Origin: PFJX01 sp040757575
GTDB lineage: Bacteria; Pseudomonadota; Gammaproteobacteria; Burkholderiales; Thiobacillaceae
NCBI GenBank assembly: GCA_040757575.1
Contig: JBFLXA010000004.1
Coordinates: forward strand, 62,001-126,000
Reading direction: 5' to 3'
DNA length: 64,000 bases
How positions within the stretch are numbered: the stretch's first letter is position 1; every line of letters starts with the position of its first letter. The notes under the pieces were generated by a model. The model was given only the letters and a program-made list of their open reading frames with translations, made no database searches and was not told the DNA's origin. The translations under genes were made by a program, and so were the position numbers. Positions 32,878 to 41,012 of this stretch are shown piece by piece.

Positions 32878-34335
32878 ATGCGACTCAAACCCCTCGTTGC
32901 CCTGCTTTCCCTTGTCTCCGTTGCCGGTGCCGCCCAGGCTGCCGCCCCCCTGTCCTTCAACAAGGTCTGGACGTTCTCCCATGGCAGCGTGGCTTCCGAG
33001 ATTCCGGCCTTCGACGGCGCGACCAACACTCTCTGGGTGGCTGGGGTGACGGGGGTGGACGTGATCAATGCCAGTACTGGTGCCCTGGTGGAAAGCCTGG
33101 ATACGACGGCTTACGGCAACATCAACAGCGTGTCCATCTACAACGGCATGGCCGCCATGGCCTTCGAGAACGGCGTCGATCGCACGCTGGCCGGGCAGGT
33201 GGTGCTGTTTGACACAAACACCCGGGCCCTGACGGGCGGTATTAATCAAATCGCCGTGGGGGCCCTGCCCGACATGCTGACTTTCACGCCGGATGGCAGC
33301 AAGCTGTTGGTGGCCAACGAGGGTACGCCCACCATCTACGGCGGGATTGATCCTGCCGGCAGCGTCTCCATCATCAATATGGCGACCCGTACGGCGACGA
33401 CGGCCGGTCTCGCGTCGACTCCGGTGGTGGGCACGGGCGTGCGCACCCCCGGCATGGATTTCGAACCCGAGTACATTGCCGTCAACGCAACGGGTACCCA
33501 GGCTTTCGTCACGCTGCAGGAACACAACGCCATGGGCATCCTGGACCTGGGCAGCCAGCAGTTCACCAGCGTGGTGGGCCTGGGCCTCAAGGATTTCAGC
33601 GCGCCGGGCAACGGCATCGACGTCAACAAGAAGGATGGTGCCGGTCCCCTGGTGCCCGTCGACGTGAAGGGCCTTTACCAGCCGGACTCGATTGCTTCCT
33701 ACCAGGCTGGGGGGCAGACCTATCTGGTGATGGCGAACGAGGGGGATTCCCGCGAAGACGGAGCTGACGAGATCGACGCCGAGAATGTCGCCGGTGCTAC
33801 GGTTCCTGCTGGCGGCGGCAAGCTGACCGCATCCGCACCCGATTCCTCGTCTGCCGAACTGGTCATTTTCGGCGCCCGTTCTTTCTCTATCCGCGATACC
33901 GCCGGCAACATCGTTTTCGACAGCGGCAACCAGCTCGACGCCGAAGCCATTGCCCGCAACATCTACGACGATGGCCGCAGCGACAACAAGGGGGTGGAAC
34001 CCGAGGGCGTCGAACTGATGGAAATCGGTGGCCGCATGTATGCCTTCATCGGCCTGGAGCGCACCACCAAGGCTGCCGTGGCGGTGTATGACATTACCGA
34101 CCCGGCGGCTGCCAGCTTCATCGACATGATCGTCACCGACGGCGATGTGGCGCCCGAGGGCATGAAGGGCTTTAGCATCGGCGGGCAGCGTTACTTGGCC
34201 ATTGCCAACGAAAAAAGCAACACCACCTCCCTCTACCAATTGACGCCGGTGCCCGAGCCCGAGACCTACGCCCTGATGCTGGCCGGTCTGGGCCTGGTGG
34301 GTTTCATGGCCCGGCGCAAGGCTGCCCGTGGCTGA
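32878..34335 (+). CDS. Choice-of-anchor I-like beta-propeller protein with PEP-CTERM anchor
   Basis: The 485-residue exported protein has a signal peptide (MRLKPLVALLSLVSVAGAAQ), a beta-propeller-like choice-of-anchor I region with repeated YLVMANEGD-type strands, and a C-terminal PEP-CTERM signal (VPEPETYALMLAGLGLVGF, then MARRK). PEP-CTERM proteins are processed by an exosortase and often accompany exopolysaccharide. No exosortase gene is in the window. The anchor is nearly identical to that of the second PEP-CTERM protein (59191-59982). A terminator follows. Confidence 0.85.
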   Translation: MRLKPLVALLSLVSVAGAAQAAAPLSFNKVWTFSHGSVASEIPAFDGATNTLWVAGVTGVDVINASTGALVESLDTTAYGNINSVSIYNGMAAMAFENGVDRTLAGQVVLFDTNTRALTGGINQIAVGALPDMLTFTPDGSKLLVANEGTPTIYGGIDPAGSVSIINMATRTATTAGLASTPVVGTGVRTPGMDFEPEYIAVNATGTQAFVTLQEHNAMGILDLGSQQFTSVVGLGLKDFSAPGNGIDVNKKDGAGPLVPVDVKGLYQPDSIASYQAGGQTYLVMANEGDSREDGADEIDAENVAGATVPAGGGKLTASAPDSSSAELVIFGARSFSIRDTAGNIVFDSGNQLDAEAIARNIYDDGRSDNKGVEPEGVELMEIGGRMYAFIGLERTTKAAVAVYDITDPAAASFIDMIVTDGDVAPEGMKGFSIGGQRYLAIANEKSNTTSLYQLTPVPEPETYALMLAGLGLVGFMARRKAARG

Positions 34336-34356
34336 TCACCCGGCCTGATGCCCGGT

Positions 34357-34387
34357 AAAGCCCGCCCCCTGGCGGGCTTTGTTTTTT
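34357..34387 (+). terminator. Terminator after the choice-of-anchor/PEP-CTERM gene
   Basis: A 10-bp perfect stem AAAGCCCGCC / GGCGGGCTTT with loop CCCT, then GTTTTTT. Confidence 0.92.
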
Positions 34388-34475
34388 GGCTGGATGGCTC
34401 ATGGATCGACTCGGCTAGGCACGGCAGTTTTTCCCGAGCTGCACGGCAATGTTACGAAAGGACCTGCTCTAACCT

Positions 34476-35198
34476 ATGTTTCCATCGCGGCAGATGTTGC
34501 TGGACACGCTGCGCTGGCCGGGGGTGCTGGCCCTGGGCGCGGGGGTGTTGATGGCGTCGGGCTCCTGGGAATCCCTGCTGCCTGACGCGCGTACCCTGGA
34601 GGTGGCCCGCACCCGGTTCGGGCCCGAGGCCGCTAGCCGGTTGTTGGCCTGGGAACGGGAGGTCCGGTCCCTGCGCCAGGCGCCTGAAGAAGAGAAGCTG
34701 GGGCGCATCAACAGGTTCTTCAACGCCTTGCCCAACGTGGACGACGCAGTCCAGTGGGGCCGGCGGGACCACTGGGCCACACCCGTGGAATTGCTCGCCC
34801 TGAACGGCGGTGACTGCGAGGACTTCGCCCTGGCAAAATACTTTTCCCTCAAGGCTGCCGGGGTGCCGGTCGAGAAGCTGCGCGTCACCTATGTGCGGGC
34901 TTGGCTGCGCCGGTCAGCACGGATGGAGGCCCACATGGTGCTGGCCTATTATCCGGAAGCCGACGGCGACCCCCTCATCCTGGACAATCTGATGGACGAC
35001 ATTCTTCCTGCGCCTCGGCGGACCGACCTTACCCCCACCATGAGCTTCAACGCCGAAGGCCTCTGGTCTGCCCGCCAACGCACTCAGACCGGGCGAAGCG
35101 CCCGGGTTGGGGAGGTTTCAGGCATACATCATTGGAACGACCTGCTGGCCCGCATGGGCCAGGAGCGGGATGGTGCCGTGTCCGGGGGGCGGCCATGA
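34476..35198 (+). CDS. lapG: LapG-like periplasmic transglutaminase-type cysteine protease
   Basis: The 240-residue protein matches the BTLCP/LapG family. Candidate catalytic Cys lies in NGGDCEDFALAKYFSL, His in RMEAHMVLAYYP and Asp in LILDNLMDDI. An N-terminal hydrophobic segment targets it to the periplasm. LapG cuts a surface adhesin when LapD is not bound to c-di-GMP. The stop overlaps the lapD start (ATGA). No RTX adhesin of the LapA type is in the window, but a giant TPS exoprotein is. Confidence 0.92.
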   Translation: MFPSRQMLLDTLRWPGVLALGAGVLMASGSWESLLPDARTLEVARTRFGPEAASRLLAWEREVRSLRQAPEEEKLGRINRFFNALPNVDDAVQWGRRDHWATPVELLALNGGDCEDFALAKYFSLKAAGVPVEKLRVTYVRAWLRRSARMEAHMVLAYYPEADGDPLILDNLMDDILPAPRRTDLTPTMSFNAEGLWSARQRTQTGRSARVGEVSGIHHWNDLLARMGQERDGAVSGGRP

Positions 35199-37120
35199 AA
35201 GCGCCCAGCCTGAAGACCACCCTGGCTTTATTGATCCTGCCCCTTTTCCTGCTCATGGGAGCGGTGCTTTATGGGGTGGGCCTGCACCATACCCGGGCTT
35301 TCCTCCAGAACCAGATGGCCACCCACGCCCAGGATGGTGCCACGGCCCTGGCGTTAAGGGCGGGGCCCTATCTGGCGGAGGATGATAGGGCTGCCGTGGC
35401 CAATGTCGTGGATGCCCTGTTTGACAGCGGTTATTACCAGGAGATCGCCCTGGTCCGGCCCGATGGGCATGTCATCCTGTCCCGCAGCGCGTCCCGGTCA
35501 GTGGTCCAGGCGCCTGCCTGGTTCGTGGCCTTGCTGCCTATGGCCGCGCCGGTGGCGGAAGCGGAGGCCAGCGCTGGCTGGCGTGCCCTTGCCCGGGTGC
35601 GGGTGGCCAGCCATCCGGGCCAGGCCTACGGCCAGCTTTGGGGGACTGCCCGGGACAGCCTGATCTGGACCGGGGGCTTCGCCCTGGCGGGCATCATCCT
35701 GCTGGTACTGGTCATAGCCCGGGCGCTGCGTCCCCTGGGGGAGATGGAAACCCTGGCCCTGGACGTGGCCAAGGGACATTTTCCCCGCCTGGCCCGACGC
35801 TCCAGGGTGCGGGAGCTGGGCCACATCGCCGATGCCCTGGACCACATGTCGGCTTCTGTGGAACGGATGCTGGATGAGAAGTCCCGCCTGGTGGAACGGC
35901 TGCGGGCAGACCTGCTGACGGATGCCGCCACAGGCCTGGCCAACCGGGCCTATTTCGAATCGGCCCTGGCCCACGCCAGCCGGCCCGGTGCAGGGTATTG
36001 CGGTGTGCTGCTGGTACAGGTAACCGGGCTTGCCGCCTGGAACGCCCGCCAGGGGCGGGCGGCGGGCGACCAGTTGCTGGCTGCCGTGGCCCGGGCATTG
36101 GCCGGCGAAGTGGGCCCCCAAGGAGGGCTGGCGGCCCGGCTGGAAGGGGCCCAGTTCGGCTTGGTTTCCGAATCCTGTGCGCCGGAAGCCTTGCTGCAAC
36201 TGGCGGAACGCCTGGCCCGGGCGGTGGACGGGGCCCTTGCCCAGCGCCAGGCGCTACCTGACTGTGCCGTCCATGTGGGTCTGACCTGCGAAGCCGGGGC
36301 CGACCGATCCCAGCTTCTGGCCCATGCCGATGCCGCCCTGCGGGATGCCCTGCAAGGGCCTTCCGGCAGCGTGCGCCAGGCCACAGCCCCGGCCCCGGGG
36401 CGGGAATCCCTGCATCAGCTCCTGCTTGCCGCCGTGGCGGACGAAGCCCTGGGTCTGGCCTGGCAAAGGGTGGTGGGCTGCCGGGATGGCGCCCTCATGC
36501 ATATGGAAGCCTTTGCCCGGCTCCAGGGCCCCGAGGGCCACAGCCTGCCCGCCGGTGCCTTCATCGGCCTGGCGGAGTCAGCCGGCCTGGTGGCCCGGCT
36601 GGACAAACAGATCATCACCCGGGTCTGGCAGGCGGCAGAATCCGGCCCAGAGATTGTCCGGGCGGTGAACGTTTCCGGTGCCTGCCTGGCCCTGGCGGAT
36701 TTCATCCCCTGGCTGAGCGAGCTGGTCACCGAGCCGGGGCGACTGTGTCTGGAATACACCCTGGGCCGTGGCGGAAACGATGCCCTGGCCCTGGAGACCC
36801 TGGCCGCCCTCAAGGCCCTGGGCTTTGCCGTCGTGCTGGATCGCTGCATGCCCAACACCCGTACCCTGGAGCAGATGGCTGTCCTGGTACCCGACTGGAT
36901 CAAGGTGGAGGGGGGCGTGTGCCGCCATGCCGAAGCCCACCCGGGCACCCGCAGCCTGCTGTCCGCCCTGTGTGAATACGCCCACGGCCTGGGCATCCGG
37001 GTGGCGGCCACCGGCGTGGAAACCCCGGCTCTGGCGAGGATAATGTGCGACCTTGGCATCGATGCCCTGCAAGGCTGGGTGAATGAAGGTGGTCACAGCC
37101 CGGTCACAGGCCCGGACTAG
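35195..37120 (+). CDS. lapD: LapD-like c-di-GMP receptor with degenerate GGDEF and EAL domains
   Basis: The 641-residue protein has TM1 (TTLALLILPLFLLMGAVLYG), a LapD/MoxY-type periplasmic domain (about 35-145), TM2 (about 155-175), HAMP, GGDEF and EAL domains. The GGDEF site is degenerate (LEGAQFGLV), and the EAL motif is replaced (MHMEAFARL), so it should bind rather than make or degrade c-di-GMP, as LapD does. Bound to c-di-GMP, LapD sequesters LapG and keeps the adhesin on the surface. The ATG overlaps the lapG stop. Confidence 0.92.
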   Translation: MKAPSLKTTLALLILPLFLLMGAVLYGVGLHHTRAFLQNQMATHAQDGATALALRAGPYLAEDDRAAVANVVDALFDSGYYQEIALVRPDGHVILSRSASRSVVQAPAWFVALLPMAAPVAEAEASAGWRALARVRVASHPGQAYGQLWGTARDSLIWTGGFALAGIILLVLVIARALRPLGEMETLALDVAKGHFPRLARRSRVRELGHIADALDHMSASVERMLDEKSRLVERLRADLLTDAATGLANRAYFESALAHASRPGAGYCGVLLVQVTGLAAWNARQGRAAGDQLLAAVARALAGEVGPQGGLAARLEGAQFGLVSESCAPEALLQLAERLARAVDGALAQRQALPDCAVHVGLTCEAGADRSQLLAHADAALRDALQGPSGSVRQATAPAPGRESLHQLLLAAVADEALGLAWQRVVGCRDGALMHMEAFARLQGPEGHSLPAGAFIGLAESAGLVARLDKQIITRVWQAAESGPEIVRAVNVSGACLALADFIPWLSELVTEPGRLCLEYTLGRGGNDALALETLAALKALGFAVVLDRCMPNTRTLEQMAVLVPDWIKVEGGVCRHAEAHPGTRSLLSALCEYAHGLGIRVAATGVETPALARIMCDLGIDALQGWVNEGGHSPVTGPD

Positions 37121-37149
37121 CATTGCGGATTTCCCCGTCAGGAGCCGTC

Positions 37150-38037
37150 ATGCCTGCCCGACTGTCACTCCTTTCCAAGTGGCCTGTTCTTCTGCTCTGC
37201 ATCCTGCCCCTGGCTGCTGTGGCCGGAGACCGGGACGTGGTGGCCCGTATGGGAGAGACCAGCCTGACTGTGGCCGAAGCACGCAGCCTGGTCCAGCAGA
37301 ATCCTTCCGCTCTGCGTTCTGCACCGGACCTGGAACGACTGGTACGCACCGAGCTGATCCGCAAGGCCATAGCGGGTGAGGCACGCAGCCAGGGGATGGA
37401 CAAGCGACCCGAGGTAGCGGCACTCATGGACCATGCGGCGGATCAGGCCCTGGTGCGGGCCTATGTGAACAGCATCGCCCGGCCCGCCCGGGATTACCCC
37501 TCCGACGCGGAGGTGAAAGCGGCCTATGCGGCCAGCCAGGACCAACTCACCCTGCCAGCACGGGTGAAGCTGCGCCAGATCTACCTGGCAGGCACCGACG
37601 CCAAGGTGGCCAAACAGGCGGAAGACCTGCACCGCCAGGCCAGCCGCAAGGGGGCGGACTTTGCTGCCCTGGCCCGCGCCAGTTCCCAGCACAAGCCCAG
37701 CGCGGACAAGGGTGGCGAGATGGGGTGGCTGCCCCTCAGTGAGCTGTTTCCCGGGGCGCGCAGCCTGGTGGAAGGTCTGAAGCCCGGCGAGATCGGCAAG
37801 CCGGTTGCAGGCCCCGAGGGCTATCACATCCTCAAGTTGGAAGAACGCAAGGCCCCGGAGCTATTGCCCCTGGACCAGGCCCGTCCCCTGCTGGTGAACA
37901 ATCTGCGCCTGGCCAAGGCCAGGGAGATCGAGGCGGCCTTCCTGGAAAACCTGCTGGCGAAGCAGCCGGTGGCTGTGGACGGCATCGCCCTGGCGGATTT
38001 GCTGAAGGTTTCCGCTCCATCCGGCAACGCCAAGTAA
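37150..38037 (+). CDS. Periplasmic parvulin-type peptidyl-prolyl isomerase
   Basis: The 295-residue protein has a signal peptide (KWPVLLLCILPLAAVAG), a SurA-like helical region and a PpiC parvulin domain (VKLRQIYLAG; GGEMGWLPLSELFP; GPEGYHILKLEER). It is a candidate chaperone for outer-membrane or secreted proteins. It begins about 30 bases after lapD, so an operon with lapG-lapD is plausible. The ATG at 37150 follows aggag. Confidence 0.9.
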   Translation: MPARLSLLSKWPVLLLCILPLAAVAGDRDVVARMGETSLTVAEARSLVQQNPSALRSAPDLERLVRTELIRKAIAGEARSQGMDKRPEVAALMDHAADQALVRAYVNSIARPARDYPSDAEVKAAYAASQDQLTLPARVKLRQIYLAGTDAKVAKQAEDLHRQASRKGADFAALARASSQHKPSADKGGEMGWLPLSELFPGARSLVEGLKPGEIGKPVAGPEGYHILKLEERKAPELLPLDQARPLLVNNLRLAKAREIEAAFLENLLAKQPVAVDGIALADLLKVSAPSGNAK

Positions 38038-38200
38038 GGCCCTACTTGGCACCATCGAGGGGGGGTGGATGTAGAGAGGTCCCTCCTTCAGGGCGAGCAC
38101 TTAGGCTTACGCGAAGCCCCATCCGGGGCTGCATGGCTGTAACAATTCCAGAATAGCCTCGTGCCTTTCAAACCGAAAACTCATTGGTTCGGAGATCGCG

Positions 38201-39217
38201 ATGACCCCCTTGCGTACACTGCAAATACTCACCACGCTGGCTGCCACCATGCTAATCAGCATGTCACCCCTGGCGGCAGACATCACCGGTGCCGGGGCGA
38301 CATTCCCCTATGCGGTCTATACGAAGTGGGCCGAGGCTTATAAGGCCGCTACCGGCAAACAGGTGAACTACCAGGGCATAGGTTCTTCTGGCGGTATCAA
38401 GCAGATCATGGCCAAGACAGTTGATTTTGGCGGCACGGATGCTCCCCTCAAGGAGGCCCAACTCAACGCTGCCGGCCTGGTGCAAATCCCTACCGTGATG
38501 GGCGGCATAACCCTCGTCCATGGTCTTCCCGGTATCGAGTCCGGGCAATTGAAGCTGGATGGTCCCACCGCAGCTGACATATTCGGGGGCGTCATCAAGA
38601 AGTGGAATGATCCCGCGATTGCCAGGCTCAATCCTGACATTCAGTTACCGAACATGGCGATCACTGTCGCGCACCGTTCAGACGGTTCGGGTACCACCTA
38701 TGCTTTCTCCAACTATATGGCCAAGCATTCCTCCCGCTTTCGTCGCCAGGTCGGAACCGGCACAACGGTGAACTGGCCCGTCAATGGTGTGGGTGGCAAG
38801 GGGAATCCCGGTGTCGCCGCCAATGTGCAAAAAATTCCAGGTGCCATTGGCTATGTCGATATCGCTGATGCCATGAAGAACAGAATGACCTTCGTGGCGC
38901 TGAAGAACAAAGCCGGCAATTTCATTGTTCCCAGCCAGCAGGCCGTGGCAGATGCTGCCTTCGGCGTCAACTTCAAGGTCAAGGGCATGGCTCCCGACTT
39001 GTTGGACCAGGGCCACAAGAACGCCTGGCCCATCACAACCGCAACCTACGTGCTGGTCTACGAAAAGGGTGCAGATGCTAGCCGGCAGAAGGGCGTGGTT
39101 GATTTTCTGACCTGGTCCCTCAACAACGGGCAAAAAATGGCTGAAGAAATCGGCTTTCTTCCCTTGTCCGATACCGTGGTGAAAATGGTCGAAACGGAGA
39201 TGAAGCGAATCCAGTGA
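38201..39217 (+). CDS. pstS: Phosphate-binding protein PstS
   Basis: The 338-residue periplasmic protein has a signal peptide (TLAATMLISMSPLAA) and PstS phosphate-binding motifs (ITGAGATFPYAVY; GIGSSGGIKQI; HRSDGSGTTYAFSNY). It normally feeds PstC-PstA-PstB, but none of those genes is present, so it is an orphan here. A weak Pho-box-like element (CTGTAACAATTCCAGAAT) lies upstream near 38137-38154. The gene looks less GC-rich than its neighbours. It converges with the minus-strand envelope operon. Confidence 0.93.
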   Translation: MTPLRTLQILTTLAATMLISMSPLAADITGAGATFPYAVYTKWAEAYKAATGKQVNYQGIGSSGGIKQIMAKTVDFGGTDAPLKEAQLNAAGLVQIPTVMGGITLVHGLPGIESGQLKLDGPTAADIFGGVIKKWNDPAIARLNPDIQLPNMAITVAHRSDGSGTTYAFSNYMAKHSSRFRRQVGTGTTVNWPVNGVGGKGNPGVAANVQKIPGAIGYVDIADAMKNRMTFVALKNKAGNFIVPSQQAVADAAFGVNFKVKGMAPDLLDQGHKNAWPITTATYVLVYEKGADASRQKGVVDFLTWSLNNGQKMAEEIGFLPLSDTVVKMVETEMKRIQ

Positions 39218-39394
39218 TGCCAAGGCCGGGATGAAGCATTACCTCCCCGCATCAGCATTTACCGCGAGGCCAGCCAGGGCCTTCGAATTTACAGCGCGCC
39301 GCCTTTGCGGGACGCGACGACCCCGGAGTAGTGCCCAGCGACATCAGGCCATGGGGTCCGCCGCACATGCGGCCCCCTCGCCCTGGGGACAGAC

Positions 39395-40174
39395 TCAGTT
39401 CCCAGGTGCCTTGATCAGTTTTTGTTCGTCCAGTTTGTCGCGATACTCTTCCATGAGATTTTCAATCTCTACCCGCTTGAGTCCGAACAGGGGCTCCTTC
39501 TGGGCCAGGATTTCATTGCAGCTTTTCTGCTCGAAGCGGGTCATCAAGTCCCGGCCGGTCTGATAAAGCTTGAGGTTCTTTGACTCGCAGGACGCGATTT
39601 CGCGTTCCTGGTGAGCCTTGATGCTTTCCAGGCGACGCTTGTCATTTTCTGTGGTGGCCAGGGTCTGGCTGGTGCGAGCAAGGGTGTTCCGGGTTTCCGC
39701 CAGTTGATTCTCGGCCTGAGCCAAGCGGTCTCGGGTGGAAACCAGATCCTTTTTGGTCTGCTCCAGTTCCTGCTCCAGGGATTCCCGCTTGCGGCGCTCG
39801 GCCTTAAGGTCACGGTTAAGACGCTGGGCTCGACTCTGGGCGGCCTTCGCTTCCCGGGTGGTTTTGTCCAGATCCTGGCTCAGAACGGCCTTTTCCTGCT
39901 CCAGGGTTGAGAGTTGCCCCTGGGCTTGCTGCAACTGTAATTGCACCCGTCGCAGGGCTTCCCGTTCCCGATTTGCCTGTTTGTCAGAACTGGCTTGGGC
40001 CGAGCCAGCCGCCAGTAAAAACAGCAGCAGCAGGGGGAGCGCACCTCGGAAAAAGTGGTTCGACAAGCTCACCACGAACGGAACACCTTGATTTACACGA
40101 CACCGTTCGCACTGAGCCTGTCGAAGTTCGGGGTTGTTCGAGGTGCCCGTGACCCATTGATTTCGCTCGTGCAT
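39395..40174 (-). CDS. Secreted coiled-coil protein of unknown function, 5' end interrupted by a REP-like repeat
   Basis: The ~259-residue protein has a long coiled coil (about residues 75-200; Glu/Gln/Lys/Arg-rich heptads such as LEQELEQTKKDL) and a short C-terminal domain with two Cys. The signal peptide (GALPLLLLFLLAAGSAQA) sits about 45 residues into the frame because a palindromic repeat has been inserted after the start codon and read through in frame. The ATG at 40174 follows gaggaaataacg, a strong ribosome binding site. It is last in the porin/TonB operon. No family is recognised. Confidence 0.75.
   Translation of the reverse strand: MHERNQWVTGTSNNPELRQAQCERCRVNQGVPFVVSLSNHFFRGALPLLLLFLLAAGSAQASSDKQANREREALRRVQLQLQQAQGQLSTLEQEKAVLSQDLDKTTREAKAAQSRAQRLNRDLKAERRKRESLEQELEQTKKDLVSTRDRLAQAENQLAETRNTLARTSQTLATTENDKRRLESIKAHQEREIASCESKNLKLYQTGRDLMTRFEQKSCNEILAQKEPLFGLKRVEIENLMEEYRDKLDEQKLIKAPGN
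40060..40126. repeat. REP-like palindromic repeat inside a coding sequence
   Basis: Two 23-base arms (40060-40082 and 40104-40126) form an inverted repeat, 19 of 23 matching, with a 21-base spacer. The arms share TTCGACA-GCTCA and CGAACGG. This is the type of dispersed intergenic palindrome known from many proteobacterial genomes. No second copy was noticed in this window. Confidence 0.8.
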
Positions 40175-40208
40175 CGTTATTTCCTCTTCATCCCTGCGTT
40201 GCCACGCT

Positions 40209-41012
40209 TTACAAGGTGGTTGCACCGTAATCCACCAGCAGTTGCTGGATTCGCTTGTTATCGCTTTCAGAGGTCGCGTCCAGGGCAGTGCTCTTGTTCC
40301 TGTCCTGCACGTTCACATCAATGCCCCCCTCCAGCATGGCGCGGACTGCTTCCTCGAAGCCCTCCAGCGCAGCCACGCTCAGGGCGGTGCGGCCTTCCAG
40401 GTTGTGAAGGGTGTAGTCAGGCTGGTGCGCCATCAGGACCCGGATCACCGTAACCCGGTTCATTGCCGCAGCCGCTGCCAGAGGCGTATTCCCGTCATTG
40501 CTCTTCAGGTCCGGGTCGGCGCCGGCTTCCAGCAACATGCGGGCGATGCGGGAATGACCCTGCATGGCCGCGCGGCCCAGTGGTGTATAGCCGGCCGCCT
40601 TCAGATCCGGGTCGGCGCCGGCATCCAGCAGCAGGCGCACCATTTCCACATCCCCCCGGTCCACGGCTTCCACCAGCGCGGTCTTGCCCCAGAGATCCCG
40701 TCGACCGTTGGGGTTGATCCCTTCCTGTAGCAGGGACTCCAGCCGGGGCCGATCTCCCTTGGCAGATGCATCCAGGAGTTCAAGCTGGCCCGGCGTGGCG
40801 TATTCCGGCTCCAGATCGTTACCTGTGGCACGCATGCGCAAGAATTCCACGGGGTCCAGAACCCGCTGAGCGCCTCCGACAGGTTCTGTGGGGGGAGGCA
40901 GCAGCCAGGTGTCCCGTTCCGGGTCGAAGGCCTGGGCCGGCAGGGCCAGCAGCAGGGCACACAAACCTGCGATCAGACAGATGTGTCCGGCCAGGGGCTT
41001 AGAACTTGGCAT
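40209..41012 (-). CDS. Exported ankyrin-repeat protein
   Basis: The 267-residue protein has a signal peptide (CLIAGLCALLLALPAQA) and five or so ankyrin repeats (for example KTALVEAVDRGDVEMVRLLL and YTPLGRAAMQGHSRIARMLL). Periplasmic ankyrin proteins usually serve as binding scaffolds; the partner is unknown. Its start overlaps the end of the porin gene by 14 bases, so it belongs to that operon. Confidence 0.9.
   Translation of the reverse strand: MPSSKPLAGHICLIAGLCALLLALPAQAFDPERDTWLLPPPTEPVGGAQRVLDPVEFLRMRATGNDLEPEYATPGQLELLDASAKGDRPRLESLLQEGINPNGRRDLWGKTALVEAVDRGDVEMVRLLLDAGADPDLKAAGYTPLGRAAMQGHSRIARMLLEAGADPDLKSNDGNTPLAAAAAMNRVTVIRVLMAHQPDYTLHNLEGRTALSVAALEGFEEAVRAMLEGGIDVNVQDRNKSTALDATSESDNKRIQQLLVDYGATTL

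Noticed and set aside
38041..38062. TTGGCACC as a sigma-54 promoter for pstS
   Set aside because: The -12 GC element is absent at the required distance.
38137..38154. Pho box upstream of pstS
   Set aside because: CTGTAACAATTCCAGAAT has the right spacing, but the second half-site fits poorly, so it is mentioned only as a weak candidate in the pstS entry.
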